Shown here: positions 10,437-20,029 of the stretch, piece after piece | Numbering within the stretch: the stretch's first letter is position 1 | Layout: every line of letters starts with the position of its first letter | NCBI GenBank assembly: GCA_021200475.1 | Contig: JAJQGP010000094.1 | Coordinates: forward strand, 2,114 to 66,113 | Reading direction: 5' to 3' | DNA: 64,000 bases | DNA from: Lachnospiraceae bacterium | GTDB taxonomy: Bacteria; Bacillota; Clostridia; Lachnospirales; Lachnospiraceae | Program-made: the position numbers and the translations under genes | Notes under the pieces: generated by a model | Told to the model about the DNA's origin: nothing | Database searches by the model: none | What the model saw: the letters and a program-made list of their open reading frames with translations, nothing else

Positions 10437-11403
10437 GAAGCAGGTGCTGGTGACAGCAGACCATTTACAGGTGTATTTCAAGGGAAAAGAGAAGCGTTCC
10501 GGTGTTGTGAAGGCTGTGGATGATGTCAGCTTTGATATATACAAGGGCGAGACGTTTGGTGTCGTAGGAGAGAGCGGGTGCGGAAAAAGTACATTAGGAC
10601 GTGCACTGATTCGTCTCATTCCACCTACCGGAGGACGCGTGGTCCTTGACGGAACAGAGATCACGGATCTGAAAGGAGCCGACCTGCGAAAAATGCGCGG
10701 CAAAGCACAGATCATTTTTCAGGATCCGTCCGCCTGTCTGAACCCCCGCCGCAACATCCGGCAGATTCTGATGGAGCCATTTGAGATTCACAAATTGCAG
10801 AAAAAAATGGATGTGAACGCAAGGATCGAAGAACTGCTGCAGCTGGTGGGGATGGATACTTATGTTCTCAGCCGCTATCCGCACGAGCTTTCCGGCGGTC
10901 AGAAACAGAGAATCGGGATTGCCCGTGCTCTGGCGCTGAATCCGGATCTGATTATCTGTGACGAGGCAGTGTCCGCGCTGGATGTCTCGGTGCAGGCACA
11001 GGTACTCAATCTTCTGCAGGAATTAAAGACGAAGCTGGGACTGACTTACTTTTTTATCTCCCACAATCTGAATGTCGTGTATCAGGTCAGTGATCGGGTG
11101 GCAGTCATGTATCTGGGCAAGATCGCTGAAATTGCCGCGTACGACCGGCTCTATGAAAAACGCTATCATCCCTATACAGATGCTTTGCTCTCTACCATTC
11201 CGCAGGTGGGCGAATCCGGCCAGGGAACACGCATCCGTCTGGAGGGAGAAGTGCCCAGTCCTTCCGATCCGCCTTCCGGATGCCGCTTTCACACCAGATG
11301 TCCCAGGGCCTGCGAGCACTGCAGCCGGGTTGAACCGGCGATGAGGGAAATTGAACCTGGACATTTTGTCGCCTGTCATCTTTATGATACGGAGACCGTC
11401 TGA
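10423..11403 (+). CDS. Oligo/dipeptide ABC transporter ATP-binding protein (DppF/OppF type)
   Basis: Start taken at MAENKKQVL within ORF 10201..11403; GESGCGKSTLGR, ELSGGQKQRIGIARAL, CRFHTRCPRA. Confidence 0.92.
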   Translation: MAENKKQVLVTADHLQVYFKGKEKRSGVVKAVDDVSFDIYKGETFGVVGESGCGKSTLGRALIRLIPPTGGRVVLDGTEITDLKGADLRKMRGKAQIIFQDPSACLNPRRNIRQILMEPFEIHKLQKKMDVNARIEELLQLVGMDTYVLSRYPHELSGGQKQRIGIARALALNPDLIICDEAVSALDVSVQAQVLNLLQELKTKLGLTYFFISHNLNVVYQVSDRVAVMYLGKIAEIAAYDRLYEKRYHPYTDALLSTIPQVGESGQGTRIRLEGEVPSPSDPPSGCRFHTRCPRACEHCSRVEPAMREIEPGHFVACHLYDTETV

Positions 11404-11404
11404 C

Positions 11405-11470
11405 GTTACTGTTCACACCCCGACCACGCACTTGCTGCGTGGTCAGGGGCGAAAACGTAGCGCCTGTAAC
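11405..11470. repeat. Family-2 palindromic intergenic repeat (copy 1)
   Basis: gttactgttcacaccccgaccacgca-cttgc-tgcgtggtcaggggcg...gtaac; related copy at 16242. Confidence 0.65.
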
Positions 11471-11555
11471 CGTCTGACCGCTTAGCCGCGGATGATAACA
11501 GTTATGAGCAGATGACAGAAGTCATTTGTCCAAATAAATCAGGAGGAAAAAGAAA

Positions 11556-13157
11556 ATGAAAAAAATCAGCAGAAGAGACTTTTTGAAGGGTTCTGCGGCA
11601 GGAATGGCCACAGCTGCACTGTCCGGTATCGGCACTGCGGCGTCTGCCTCTGAATCGGACAACACAGTGATTATCGCAATGGGGGCAGGTTTCTCATCTC
11701 TGGATCCGGGTTATGTCTATGAAAAATACCCGCAGCTTATCGTCAATGCCTGCTACGAAACTCTGTTCCGTTTCTATTCCGATGATGACACTCCGCAGCC
11801 GCTTCTGGCGGAGAGCTACGAGTTCTCTGAGGATGGTCTGACACTCACCGTCAGCCTCCGTCAGGATGTCGTGTTTGCCAGCGGCAATCCTATGACAAGC
11901 GCTGATGTGGCTTTCAGTATCAATCGCTGCAAGAATCTGGTCAGCAATCCATCCTTTATCTGTGATACCATCGAGAGCATTGATACTCCCGATGATTACA
12001 CGGTTGTTTTTAACCTGAATCAGGTAGACAGCGCCATCCTTTCGAAACTGACTTACAATTCCCTCTCCGTTCTGGACAGCGCGGTCGTGATGGAAAACGG
12101 CGGCACCTCAGATGAGGATGCAGCCAGCACGGATACTGCACAGACGTATCTGAATGGCACAAGCGCCGGCTCCGGACTTTATGTTCTCACCAGCTACATT
12201 ACGGATGAGGAAGTGGTTTTGGAGAAAAACACGGCTTACTGGGGAGAAGAGACCAGCAATGTTGACAAATATATTCTGAAAATTCAGTCCGATTCCAACA
12301 CCCAGATGATGACTCTGGCTACCGGCGACATTGACATTGCTCTGAACATGACAGACGATACCATGGAAGAGCTGGATGGTGCAGAGGATATCGAGATTGC
12401 CAACGGCGCCACCAAAACGGTTGCCTTTGTGATGATGAATATGGATGAAACCTATGGAGGTCCGGTTTCCAATAGCCAGGTACAGCAGGCGATCCGTCTG
12501 GCTCTGGACTATGAAGGCATTCAGATGATCTGTGGAGAGGGTACAACGACTCCATATGACATTATCCAGGTAGGTTTTATGGGCTGCCTGGGTGAGCGCC
12601 CCACCGATTACAGAGATGTGGAGGCAGCAAAGGAGCTTCTGGCTGAGGCCGGCTACGCGGATGGCTTTGACATCGACATGACGGTGACCGATCTGGATAT
12701 GGAAGGCATCCTGCTCACCGACCTGGCACAGAAAATCAAGAGCGACCTGTCGGAAATCGGCATTAATGTCAACCTTGTGACAGAAGCCTGGGCAGCCGGA
12801 TACGGCGATGCATACCGCTCAGGTACTCTGGGCTTCACAGTAATGTACTGGGGTCCGGATTACATGGATCCGAATGTGCAGCTTGAATTCCTGCCGGGCG
12901 GCACCGTCGGCCTGCGTGCCGGATGGACGGCTGATATGGACCCGGATCTGGCAGCCCTCTATTCCGAGGCTATGGCTGCTACGGACAACGAGGATCGTAT
13001 TGCCGTTCTGGAAGAGATCCAGGAAGCTATGTACGAATATGGTCCCTTCATTATGGTTGCACAGGCTCCGGCTCACATTGCTTACAATGTCCGTCTGGAG
13101 GGTGTTGAATTCCGGGATTCCATCACCATTGACCTGACTTCCATCAATGTAAAATAA
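11556..13157 (+). CDS. Extracellular solute-binding protein, family 5 (peptide-type), with Tat-like signal
   Basis: MKKISRRDFLKGSAAGMATAALSGIGTAASA twin-arginine signal; family 5 SBP body; flanked by ATPase and permease genes. Confidence 0.9.
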   Translation: MKKISRRDFLKGSAAGMATAALSGIGTAASASESDNTVIIAMGAGFSSLDPGYVYEKYPQLIVNACYETLFRFYSDDDTPQPLLAESYEFSEDGLTLTVSLRQDVVFASGNPMTSADVAFSINRCKNLVSNPSFICDTIESIDTPDDYTVVFNLNQVDSAILSKLTYNSLSVLDSAVVMENGGTSDEDAASTDTAQTYLNGTSAGSGLYVLTSYITDEEVVLEKNTAYWGEETSNVDKYILKIQSDSNTQMMTLATGDIDIALNMTDDTMEELDGAEDIEIANGATKTVAFVMMNMDETYGGPVSNSQVQQAIRLALDYEGIQMICGEGTTTPYDIIQVGFMGCLGERPTDYRDVEAAKELLAEAGYADGFDIDMTVTDLDMEGILLTDLAQKIKSDLSEIGINVNLVTEAWAAGYGDAYRSGTLGFTVMYWGPDYMDPNVQLEFLPGGTVGLRAGWTADMDPDLAALYSEAMAATDNEDRIAVLEEIQEAMYEYGPFIMVAQAPAHIAYNVRLEGVEFRDSITIDLTSINVK

Positions 13158-13277
13158 CGATTCAGAATCTTGCGCTGTACGGCGAGTCGGGCACGTTTCT
13201 GCCGGCTCGCCATGCAGCGTCAGAGTCATCATTTTATATGCAAAAACGATCGTGTAGTTCACGAAAAAGAGGATTTT

Positions 13278-14297
13278 ATGGAGCAATTAAAGTTTATTGG
13301 CAAAAAGCTTCTGAACCTGATCATCATGCTTTTGGGTGTGGCGACTCTGGTATTTATCCTGACAAAGCTGATACCCGGGTCTCCAGAGGTAGCAAATCTG
13401 AGCCAGCAGGCGCTTAACGATGAAGAAATTGTAGCCGCATACCGGGCAAAATATGGTCTTGATAAGCCGGTAATTGTACAGTACTTCCTGTATATTAAGA
13501 ATCTTCTGTGTCTGGATCTGGGTACCTCTATCCGCACAAATCAGGCGGTGCTGGACGACCTGGCGCGCTGTTTTCCCGCCACACTTGAACTGGCTTTGTT
13601 TTCTATCATACTGGCATCTGTCATGGGCATTTTGTTTGGGATCGTTTCCGCCATCCGGCGAAACAGTGCCCTGGATCATGTATTCCGCACGGTTTCTGTG
13701 ACCGGTGTGAGCATTCCCCCATTCTGGTTTGCTCTGCTGATGCTGTATTTCTTTTACTATAAGCTGAAAATTGCTCCCGGACCAGGCCGCCTCAGTAATT
13801 CCTTTTCCGCCCCCGCTACGGTTACAGGGATGTATGTGATCGACAGCCTGATAGAAGGAGACCTGGCAAAGGCATGGGATGCGTTTTGCCATCTGCTGAT
13901 GCCGGGCATTGTTCTGGCTGCCTTCACCATGGGCCTGATTACCCGAACGACACGCTCCAATCTGATGGATGTGCTTTCCACAGACTATATCCGCACGGCG
14001 AAAGCCAAGGGGGATGGGGGCATGCGTCTGATCATTCGTCATGCTCTTGGCAATGCCCTGATCCCGGTACTTACCGTAATCGGTCTTGGCCTTGGCAATC
14101 TCCTCGGCGGCATGGTATTGGTAGAAACCATTTTTCAATGGCCTGGCGTCGGCCAATATGCCTATAAATCTGTGCTGGCTGTGGATTATCCGGCCATTAT
14201 CGGAGTCGCTCTTTTGATCGCTCTGAACTATATGGTTATAAACACGATTGTAGATATCCTGTATGGAATCATTGACCCGAGAGTGAGGTGCCGCTGA
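13278..14297 (+). CDS. Peptide ABC transporter permease (DppB type)
   Basis: Start at MEQLKFIGKKLLNL; EAA-loop TDYIRTAKAKG, LVETIFQWPGVGQYAYKSVLAVDYPAI. Confidence 0.92.
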   Translation: MEQLKFIGKKLLNLIIMLLGVATLVFILTKLIPGSPEVANLSQQALNDEEIVAAYRAKYGLDKPVIVQYFLYIKNLLCLDLGTSIRTNQAVLDDLARCFPATLELALFSIILASVMGILFGIVSAIRRNSALDHVFRTVSVTGVSIPPFWFALLMLYFFYYKLKIAPGPGRLSNSFSAPATVTGMYVIDSLIEGDLAKAWDAFCHLLMPGIVLAAFTMGLITRTTRSNLMDVLSTDYIRTAKAKGDGGMRLIIRHALGNALIPVLTVIGLGLGNLLGGMVLVETIFQWPGVGQYAYKSVLAVDYPAIIGVALLIALNYMVINTIVDILYGIIDPRVRCR

Positions 14298-15133
14298 TGC
14301 TTCTTTCCATAAAGAAAATGTTTAAATCAAACCATCTCTTTACGGTTGGCGTCATTATCTGTCTTGCGTGGATTCTGGCTGCCATCTTTGCACCGCTCCT
14401 GGCTCCCTATGACCCCATAGAGCAGGATCTCACGGTGAAACTGCAGGCGCCATCCATGGCACATCTGTTCGGAACGGACAAATTTGGCCGGGATATTTTC
14501 AGCCGCGTTCTCTATGGCGCCCGCTATTCCCTGCTGGCCGGATGTCTGACGGTTGTGATTGCCGGTGTCATTGGCACCTTTTATGGAGCCATTGCCGGGT
14601 ATATAGGCGGCTGGGTTGACAATGTCATGATGCGCTTTTCGGAAATGATTCTCTCCTTCCCGTCACTGGTTCTGGCGATGATTATCAATGCCGTGATGGG
14701 ATCGAACCTCTTTAATACCATGTTTGCTCTGGTTATTGTTTCGTGGCCTACTTATGCCCGGCTGATGCGCAGTGTCGTGCTGAGTGTAAAGGAGAACGAA
14801 TATGTCACGGCTTCAGAGGCTATGGGAGCGACCAATTCGCGGATTCTGATACGGGAAATCATTCCCAACAGCATCAGCTCCGTGATCATTATGGCAACAA
14901 CAGATATTGGAAATAAGATTCTGATGTTTTCTACGCTGAGCTTTTTAGGTCTTGGCTCTGCGCCGCCTACCCCGGAGTGGGGGATGATGGTGTCAGAAGG
15001 CGTGGATAACTTTAATAAATTCTGGATTGCCGGATTTCCGGGACTGGCGATTTTTACGATGTCCGTCGGAGCCAATTTCATTGGCGATGGACTGCGGGAT
15101 CTTCTGGATCCGAAGCTTTGCACTCAGTTCTGA
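14288..15133 (+). CDS. Peptide ABC transporter permease (DppC type)
   Basis: HLFGTDKFGRDIFSRVLYGARYSL, LSFLGLGSAPPTPEWG. Confidence 0.92.
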   Translation: MPLMLLSIKKMFKSNHLFTVGVIICLAWILAAIFAPLLAPYDPIEQDLTVKLQAPSMAHLFGTDKFGRDIFSRVLYGARYSLLAGCLTVVIAGVIGTFYGAIAGYIGGWVDNVMMRFSEMILSFPSLVLAMIINAVMGSNLFNTMFALVIVSWPTYARLMRSVVLSVKENEYVTASEAMGATNSRILIREIIPNSISSVIIMATTDIGNKILMFSTLSFLGLGSAPPTPEWGMMVSEGVDNFNKFWIAGFPGLAIFTMSVGANFIGDGLRDLLDPKLCTQF

Positions 15134-15159
15134 TAAAAAAATATGGAGGGTGAATCAAT

Positions 15160-16239
15160 ATGCTTGACAGAAATCGAGCGAGCCGGGTTCTGAACGCCTT
15201 GAATAAACAGGGAGTAAGTCAGATGCTCCTTACCGACCCTATGTCCATTTATTATCTCACAGGGGTTTACATGACACCCATGGAGCGTTTTTATGCCCTT
15301 TTGCTTCGAGCGGATGGAGACCATGCATTCTTTCTGAACCGCCTGTTCCATGTACCGGAAGAGGTCGGTATTAAAAAAATATGGTACTCAGATACGGACA
15401 ATATCGTTGATCTTGTGTCTCCCTGCCTGGACAGAACTGCTGTTTTAGGCGTAGATAAGGAGCTGAAAGCCCGTTTTCTGCTTCCGCTGATGGAAGAGAA
15501 GGCTGCTGCCGGATTTGTGAATGGTTCCCTCGCGGTTGATTTTACACGGGGAATCAAGGATGAGGAGGAACAGGCCCGGATGCGCGTATCCTCTGCGATC
15601 AATGACGCAGCGATGGCAAAATTCAAAGAGTTGATTCGGGAGGGCGTGACAGAGTGTCAGGTGGCGGAGCAGATGCTGCAAATCTATCTGGACCTGGGGG
15701 CCGATGGGTATTCCTTCCCTCCTCTGGTAGCGTTCGGCGCCAATGCTGCGGATCCTCATCACAGTCCGGATGACACCGTAGTGAAGGAAGGAGACTGCGT
15801 TCTTTTTGATGTAGGATGCATCAAAGACGGATACTGTTCCGATATGACCCGGACGTTTTACTACAAAACGGTCACCGCTCACTGCCGTGAAATCTATGAT
15901 ACGGTGCGGCGTGCGAATGAGGCGGCGATTGCAGCCATTCATCCGGGTGTGCCTTTGTGCCATCTGGACCAGACTGCCCGGGATTTGATTTCGTCTGCGG
16001 GATATGGCTCGTATTTCACGCATCGGCTCGGACATTTTATTGGCTTAAGTGAACACGAATACGGAGATGTTTCTGCTGCGAATATCTGGGAGGCTGTGCC
16101 GGGAATGATATTCTCCATTGAGCCAGGTATTTACCTGCCGCAGGATACCGGCGTGCGGGTTGAGGATCTCGTGCTGGTGACTGAACACGGCGTTGAAGTA
16201 CTCAACCACTATCCCAAAACACTGGAGATCATCGGCTGA
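15160..16239 (+). CDS. M24 family Xaa-Pro peptidase
   Basis: FDVGCIKDGYCSDMTRTFY, HRLGHFIGLSEHE, SIEPGIYLP pita-bread metallopeptidase motifs. Confidence 0.92.
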   Translation: MLDRNRASRVLNALNKQGVSQMLLTDPMSIYYLTGVYMTPMERFYALLLRADGDHAFFLNRLFHVPEEVGIKKIWYSDTDNIVDLVSPCLDRTAVLGVDKELKARFLLPLMEEKAAAGFVNGSLAVDFTRGIKDEEEQARMRVSSAINDAAMAKFKELIREGVTECQVAEQMLQIYLDLGADGYSFPPLVAFGANAADPHHSPDDTVVKEGDCVLFDVGCIKDGYCSDMTRTFYYKTVTAHCREIYDTVRRANEAAIAAIHPGVPLCHLDQTARDLISSAGYGSYFTHRLGHFIGLSEHEYGDVSAANIWEAVPGMIFSIEPGIYLPQDTGVRVEDLVLVTEHGVEVLNHYPKTLEIIG

Positions 16240-16241
16240 GG

Positions 16242-16299
16242 GTTTACAGGTCACACCCCGACTACACACCTGCTGCGTGGTCAGGGTGTGAACAGTAGC
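16242..16299. repeat. Family-2 palindromic intergenic repeat (copy 2)
   Basis: gtttacaggtcacaccccgactacacacctgctgcgtggtcagggtgtgaacagtagc; inverted ends; similar to 11405 copy. Confidence 0.65.
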
Positions 16300-16386
16300 G
16301 CTGAGGAACAAGCGCTTCGCCATTTATACCTGTATTTTGCCTGATTCGCAAGCATGTGCAGTACTGTACAAAGAAAGGAAAGAAGG

Positions 16387-16965
16387 ATGAATCCAAAAGC
16401 AATTCTCCATATGAAAAATGGCAGAAGGATTGTGATTGAGCTGCTTCCAAACGCAGCTCCAAATACAGTAAACAGCTTTCTCTCTATGGCATCAAAAGGC
16501 TTCCTGGACCATCACGCGATTGAGCGAATCGTTCCCGGGAACTGGATTGACATGAGCTATACAGCGTTTGGCCATTTGGAGTGTCAATACCTGATCCCCA
16601 ATGAATTTCAGCTCCATCCTGATCTGACTCCCCTGGATTCCCATCCTGGCGTAGTGGCTATGGGAGGATACGGTGAGCATGGAATTGCGGGCTGTGAGTT
16701 TTTCTTTCCTTTGCGGGTCTGCCCGGAGCATCGGGGAATCTATCCGGTCTTTGGCACTGTACTGGAAGGGATGGACGAGATCCGACGACTGGAAACGGTC
16801 CGCACGGTTCCGATTGATTTTCCGATTCCGGGGGTAGAGGTAAATCGGCCGATAGAACCTGAAATCATTGAGCGGGTAGAACTGGAATTGTATGGCGAAC
16901 AGTATCCGGAACCGGTGCGTATGGCAGGAGACTGGAAACCCTCCTGTTGGCCGGCATGCCAGTAG
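16387..16965 (+). CDS. Cyclophilin-type peptidyl-prolyl cis-trans isomerase
   Basis: IVIELLPNAAPNTVNSFLSMASKGFLDHHAIERIVPGNWID...GVVAMGGYG...FFFPL. Confidence 0.85.
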   Translation: MNPKAILHMKNGRRIVIELLPNAAPNTVNSFLSMASKGFLDHHAIERIVPGNWIDMSYTAFGHLECQYLIPNEFQLHPDLTPLDSHPGVVAMGGYGEHGIAGCEFFFPLRVCPEHRGIYPVFGTVLEGMDEIRRLETVRTVPIDFPIPGVEVNRPIEPEIIERVELELYGEQYPEPVRMAGDWKPSCWPACQ

Positions 16966-17026
16966 TCAGGTGTACGTTTTTACAGGGGATGCCCATACAG
17001 TCTGCCGGACGGAGGACGAAGAGAAT

Positions 17027-17908
17027 ATGGATATGAAACTGGTATTATTGGGAACAGGGACTCCAAATGCCTGCCCGGATGCAAGTGGCCCGGCCTGTGC
17101 AGTCATCGTGGAAGACCAGGCTTATCTGGTGGATTTCGGCCCTGGAGTCGTACGCCAGGCATCAAAGGCATACTTTAAGGGGATAAACGCGCTGCGCCCA
17201 GACCGGCTGACGGTGGCGTTCTGTACGCATCTGCACACCGACCATACCGCCGGGTATGCGGATCTGATTTTTACCCCATGGGTATTGGAGCGCAGCAAAC
17301 CATTAAAAGTCTTTGGTCCGAAGGGAATTGGACATATGACGAGGCATATTCTGTCCGCCTACCAGGATGATATCCATTTTCGTATTCACGGCTTCGAAAA
17401 AGCCAATGAGGTGGGATATCAGGTAGAATCGACTGAGATCTGTCCCGGTGTGGTATACCGGGATGAGAGGGTAACGGTTGAAGCATTTCCTGTCAGTCAT
17501 GGCACTCTGGAAAGTTATGGATATAAATTTACGTCAGGCAAAAAAACGATCGTGATCAGCGGAGATACTGCACCTTTGAATCTGGTGGCAGAACAGGCCG
17601 CGGATTGTGATATTCTTCTTCATGAAACAGAATACGCAGCCGGCATTGCGGCCCGGCTCCCGAAGTGGCAGCAATATCACAGGGAGGTACATACCCTGAG
17701 CTGTGACCTTGCTGTAATTGCGCAAAAAGCCCGTCCCAGGCTTCTGGTAACGACGCATCGCATTTATCACATGGAGATCCAGGATAATACACGCAACCTG
17801 GCAGCGGAAATCGAAAGACGGGATGAGGCAATTTTGCGGGAAATCCGGGAAGCTGGATATGACGGTGCTGTAGTAAACGGAAAAGATCTGGATATCTTCC
17901 CTGTATAG
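17027..17908 (+). CDS. MBL-fold metallo-hydrolase (RNase Z/arylsulfatase-like)
   Basis: VLLGTGTPN, THLHTDHTAGYADLIFTPW, ISGDTAP, LLHETEY. Confidence 0.88.
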   Translation: MDMKLVLLGTGTPNACPDASGPACAVIVEDQAYLVDFGPGVVRQASKAYFKGINALRPDRLTVAFCTHLHTDHTAGYADLIFTPWVLERSKPLKVFGPKGIGHMTRHILSAYQDDIHFRIHGFEKANEVGYQVESTEICPGVVYRDERVTVEAFPVSHGTLESYGYKFTSGKKTIVISGDTAPLNLVAEQAADCDILLHETEYAAGIAARLPKWQQYHREVHTLSCDLAVIAQKARPRLLVTTHRIYHMEIQDNTRNLAAEIERRDEAILREIREAGYDGAVVNGKDLDIFPV

Positions 17909-17995
17909 CGACCTGAATCCAGCCCTTCGCTCATTTATTTGCACCGTTTGGCTTTTTCTTTTGATGCTGTTCTCATTGTTTGCTTTTTTTAAGTT

Positions 17996-18047
17996 GTAAC
18001 TATTCAGAACAGCAGGCCGCAGATCACCTGCTGTTTTGGACGGTTAC
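17996..18047. repeat. Family-1 palindromic intergenic repeat, short copy
   Basis: gtaactattcagaacagcaggccgcagatcacctgctgttttggacggttac. Confidence 0.75.
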
Positions 18048-18472
18048 CTTAAATTATGAAAAAGATTCATAAAGTCTTAAAAGAATCTAAAAACTCTTGA
18101 CGAAAAAAATTTATGTGGTAAGATTGTTAAGAATGAAACGAATCGGAAAAACCTGGGATTGAATGAAATATAGTCAGACAAATCAGACACCGATCTTTCA
18201 GAATGCAGCTCATTTACAACACAGATACAGTACAGACAAATTCCGAATTGGATCATTGAACAGAAGAATCTGAAATAGAGCAAAGGATGAAACAGAATTG
18301 CCTTTGTTTCTGTTTCTGTATACAAAGATGTATGGTGACTGTGAAGATACGGAACAGTTACGGGTATGGAACAACAAACGGAACAAATCCAAACACCTGG
18401 CGCGGAAGCTGCCTGATCGGGTCAACCCGGTTTTGGATTGCTGCCCAGACAGAAAACAAGGAGGAAATGCGC

Positions 18473-19798
18473 ATGATTGATATGACGGAATATACCAGAA
18501 GAGGCTCACAGACATGCCGGAAGAATGACAGCATTCCGCGTGAGCTCTATAAGGAATATGGCGTAAACCTTGGATTAAGAGATCTCAACGGAAATGGGGT
18601 ACTTACGGGACTTACCAATATTTCGCTGATTGTGTCCTCAAAAAAGATAGACGGCAAAAAGGTTCCCTGCGATGGTGAACTCTGGTATCGCGGCTATAAT
18701 GTAAAGAACCTCATTATGAATCTTGGCAGTGAAGAATTTGGCTTTGAGAAAATCGCGTATCTGCTCCTGATGGGAGAGCTGCCAAATGAGAAGGAGCTCG
18801 CTGAATTCAAAGATATCATAGGCAATAGCCGGACGCTGCCGACCAATTTTACACGCGATGTCATCATGAAAGCACCCAGCTCCGATATTATGAATACAAT
18901 GACGCGAAGCATTCTGACACTTGCTTCTTATGACAAAAACCCGAAGAGCACGAGTGTGCACAACAGTCTGCGCCAGTGCATCGAGCTGGTCGCGCTGTTT
19001 CCGGTGCTTGCCGTTTATGCATATCATGCGTACAACCATTATGAAAATGATGAGAGTATGTACATTCATCGTCCGGTTCCTGAGCTTTCAACCGCAGAAA
19101 ATCTGCTGATGATGCTTCGCCCGGACAAGAAGTATACCGCTGTAGAGGCAAAGGTACTTGATACTGCACTGATTCTGCATATGGAGCACGGCGGTGGTAA
19201 TAACTCGACGTTTACGACGCGTGTGGTTACCTCCTCCGGATCGGATACCTATTCCACGATTGCGGCTGCGATGTCCTCTTTGAAGGGACCAAAACACGGC
19301 GGCGCAAATATCAAAGTGATGGAGATGATGGACGATATCCGCGCGAACGTGAGAGACCTGCATGACGACGAGGAAATAAAAGCATATCTCTCGAAGATTC
19401 TTGATGGTGACGCATTTGACCACAAGGGGCTGATTTACGGCATGGGGCACGCGATTTATTCCCTTTCTGATCCGAGAGAGCGAATCTTCAAGAAATATGT
19501 GGAAATGCTGGCACAGGAAAAACACTGCGACGAGGATATGCATCTGTACGCAACGGTGGAAGAGCTGGCTCCGAAGCTGATTGCAGAGAAACGTCATATC
19601 TATAAGGGCGTAAGTCCGAATGTCGATTTTTACAGCGGGTTTGTGTACAGTATGCTGAATATTCCCATGGAGCTTTATACCGCGATCTTTGCGATTGCGA
19701 GAATTGTCGGCTGGAGCGCCCATCGCATTGAAGAGCTGATCTGCGCGGATAAGATCATTCGTCCTGCGTATTTGAGCGTAATGGAGAAAAAAGAGTAA
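18473..19798 (+). CDS. Citrate synthase
   Basis: Start at MIDMTEYTRR behind aaggagg; ALILHMEHGGGNNSTFTTRVVTSSGSDTYS, SLKGPKHGGANIKVMEM, GMGHAIYSLSDPRERIFK. Confidence 0.93.
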   Translation: MIDMTEYTRRGSQTCRKNDSIPRELYKEYGVNLGLRDLNGNGVLTGLTNISLIVSSKKIDGKKVPCDGELWYRGYNVKNLIMNLGSEEFGFEKIAYLLLMGELPNEKELAEFKDIIGNSRTLPTNFTRDVIMKAPSSDIMNTMTRSILTLASYDKNPKSTSVHNSLRQCIELVALFPVLAVYAYHAYNHYENDESMYIHRPVPELSTAENLLMMLRPDKKYTAVEAKVLDTALILHMEHGGGNNSTFTTRVVTSSGSDTYSTIAAAMSSLKGPKHGGANIKVMEMMDDIRANVRDLHDDEEIKAYLSKILDGDAFDHKGLIYGMGHAIYSLSDPRERIFKKYVEMLAQEKHCDEDMHLYATVEELAPKLIAEKRHIYKGVSPNVDFYSGFVYSMLNIPMELYTAIFAIARIVGWSAHRIEELICADKIIRPAYLSVMEKKE

Positions 19799-19810
19799 AG
19801 AATAAGAATC

Positions 19811-19838
19811 GTAGCTATTCAGAACAGCAGGCCGCAGA
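19811..19838. repeat. Family-1 repeat, one-ended fragment
   Basis: gtagctattcagaacagcaggccgcaga, same as left end of 17996 and 24373 copies. Confidence 0.65.
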
Positions 19839-19876
19839 GCTGTTGCTAAAAATCAAAAGAATAGAACAAGGCGGAA

Positions 19877-19903
19877 AAGGGGGACTGTAAAAACAGTCCC
19901 CTT
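19877..19903. terminator. Hairpin between convergent citrate synthase and nucleotidase genes
   Basis: aagggggactgt-aaaa-acagtcccctt. Confidence 0.6.
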
Positions 19904-20029
19904 CCCTATTGATGCACGGGGGCCGGGCAAGGAGTTTTGCGGCTTATGCCGCACCCGGCCCGAGCGGGCGAGCAGGGGGTAAACAAGGCGCCTCCTGCTC
20001 AATCAAAGATTTTACTTACAGATTTTGAT

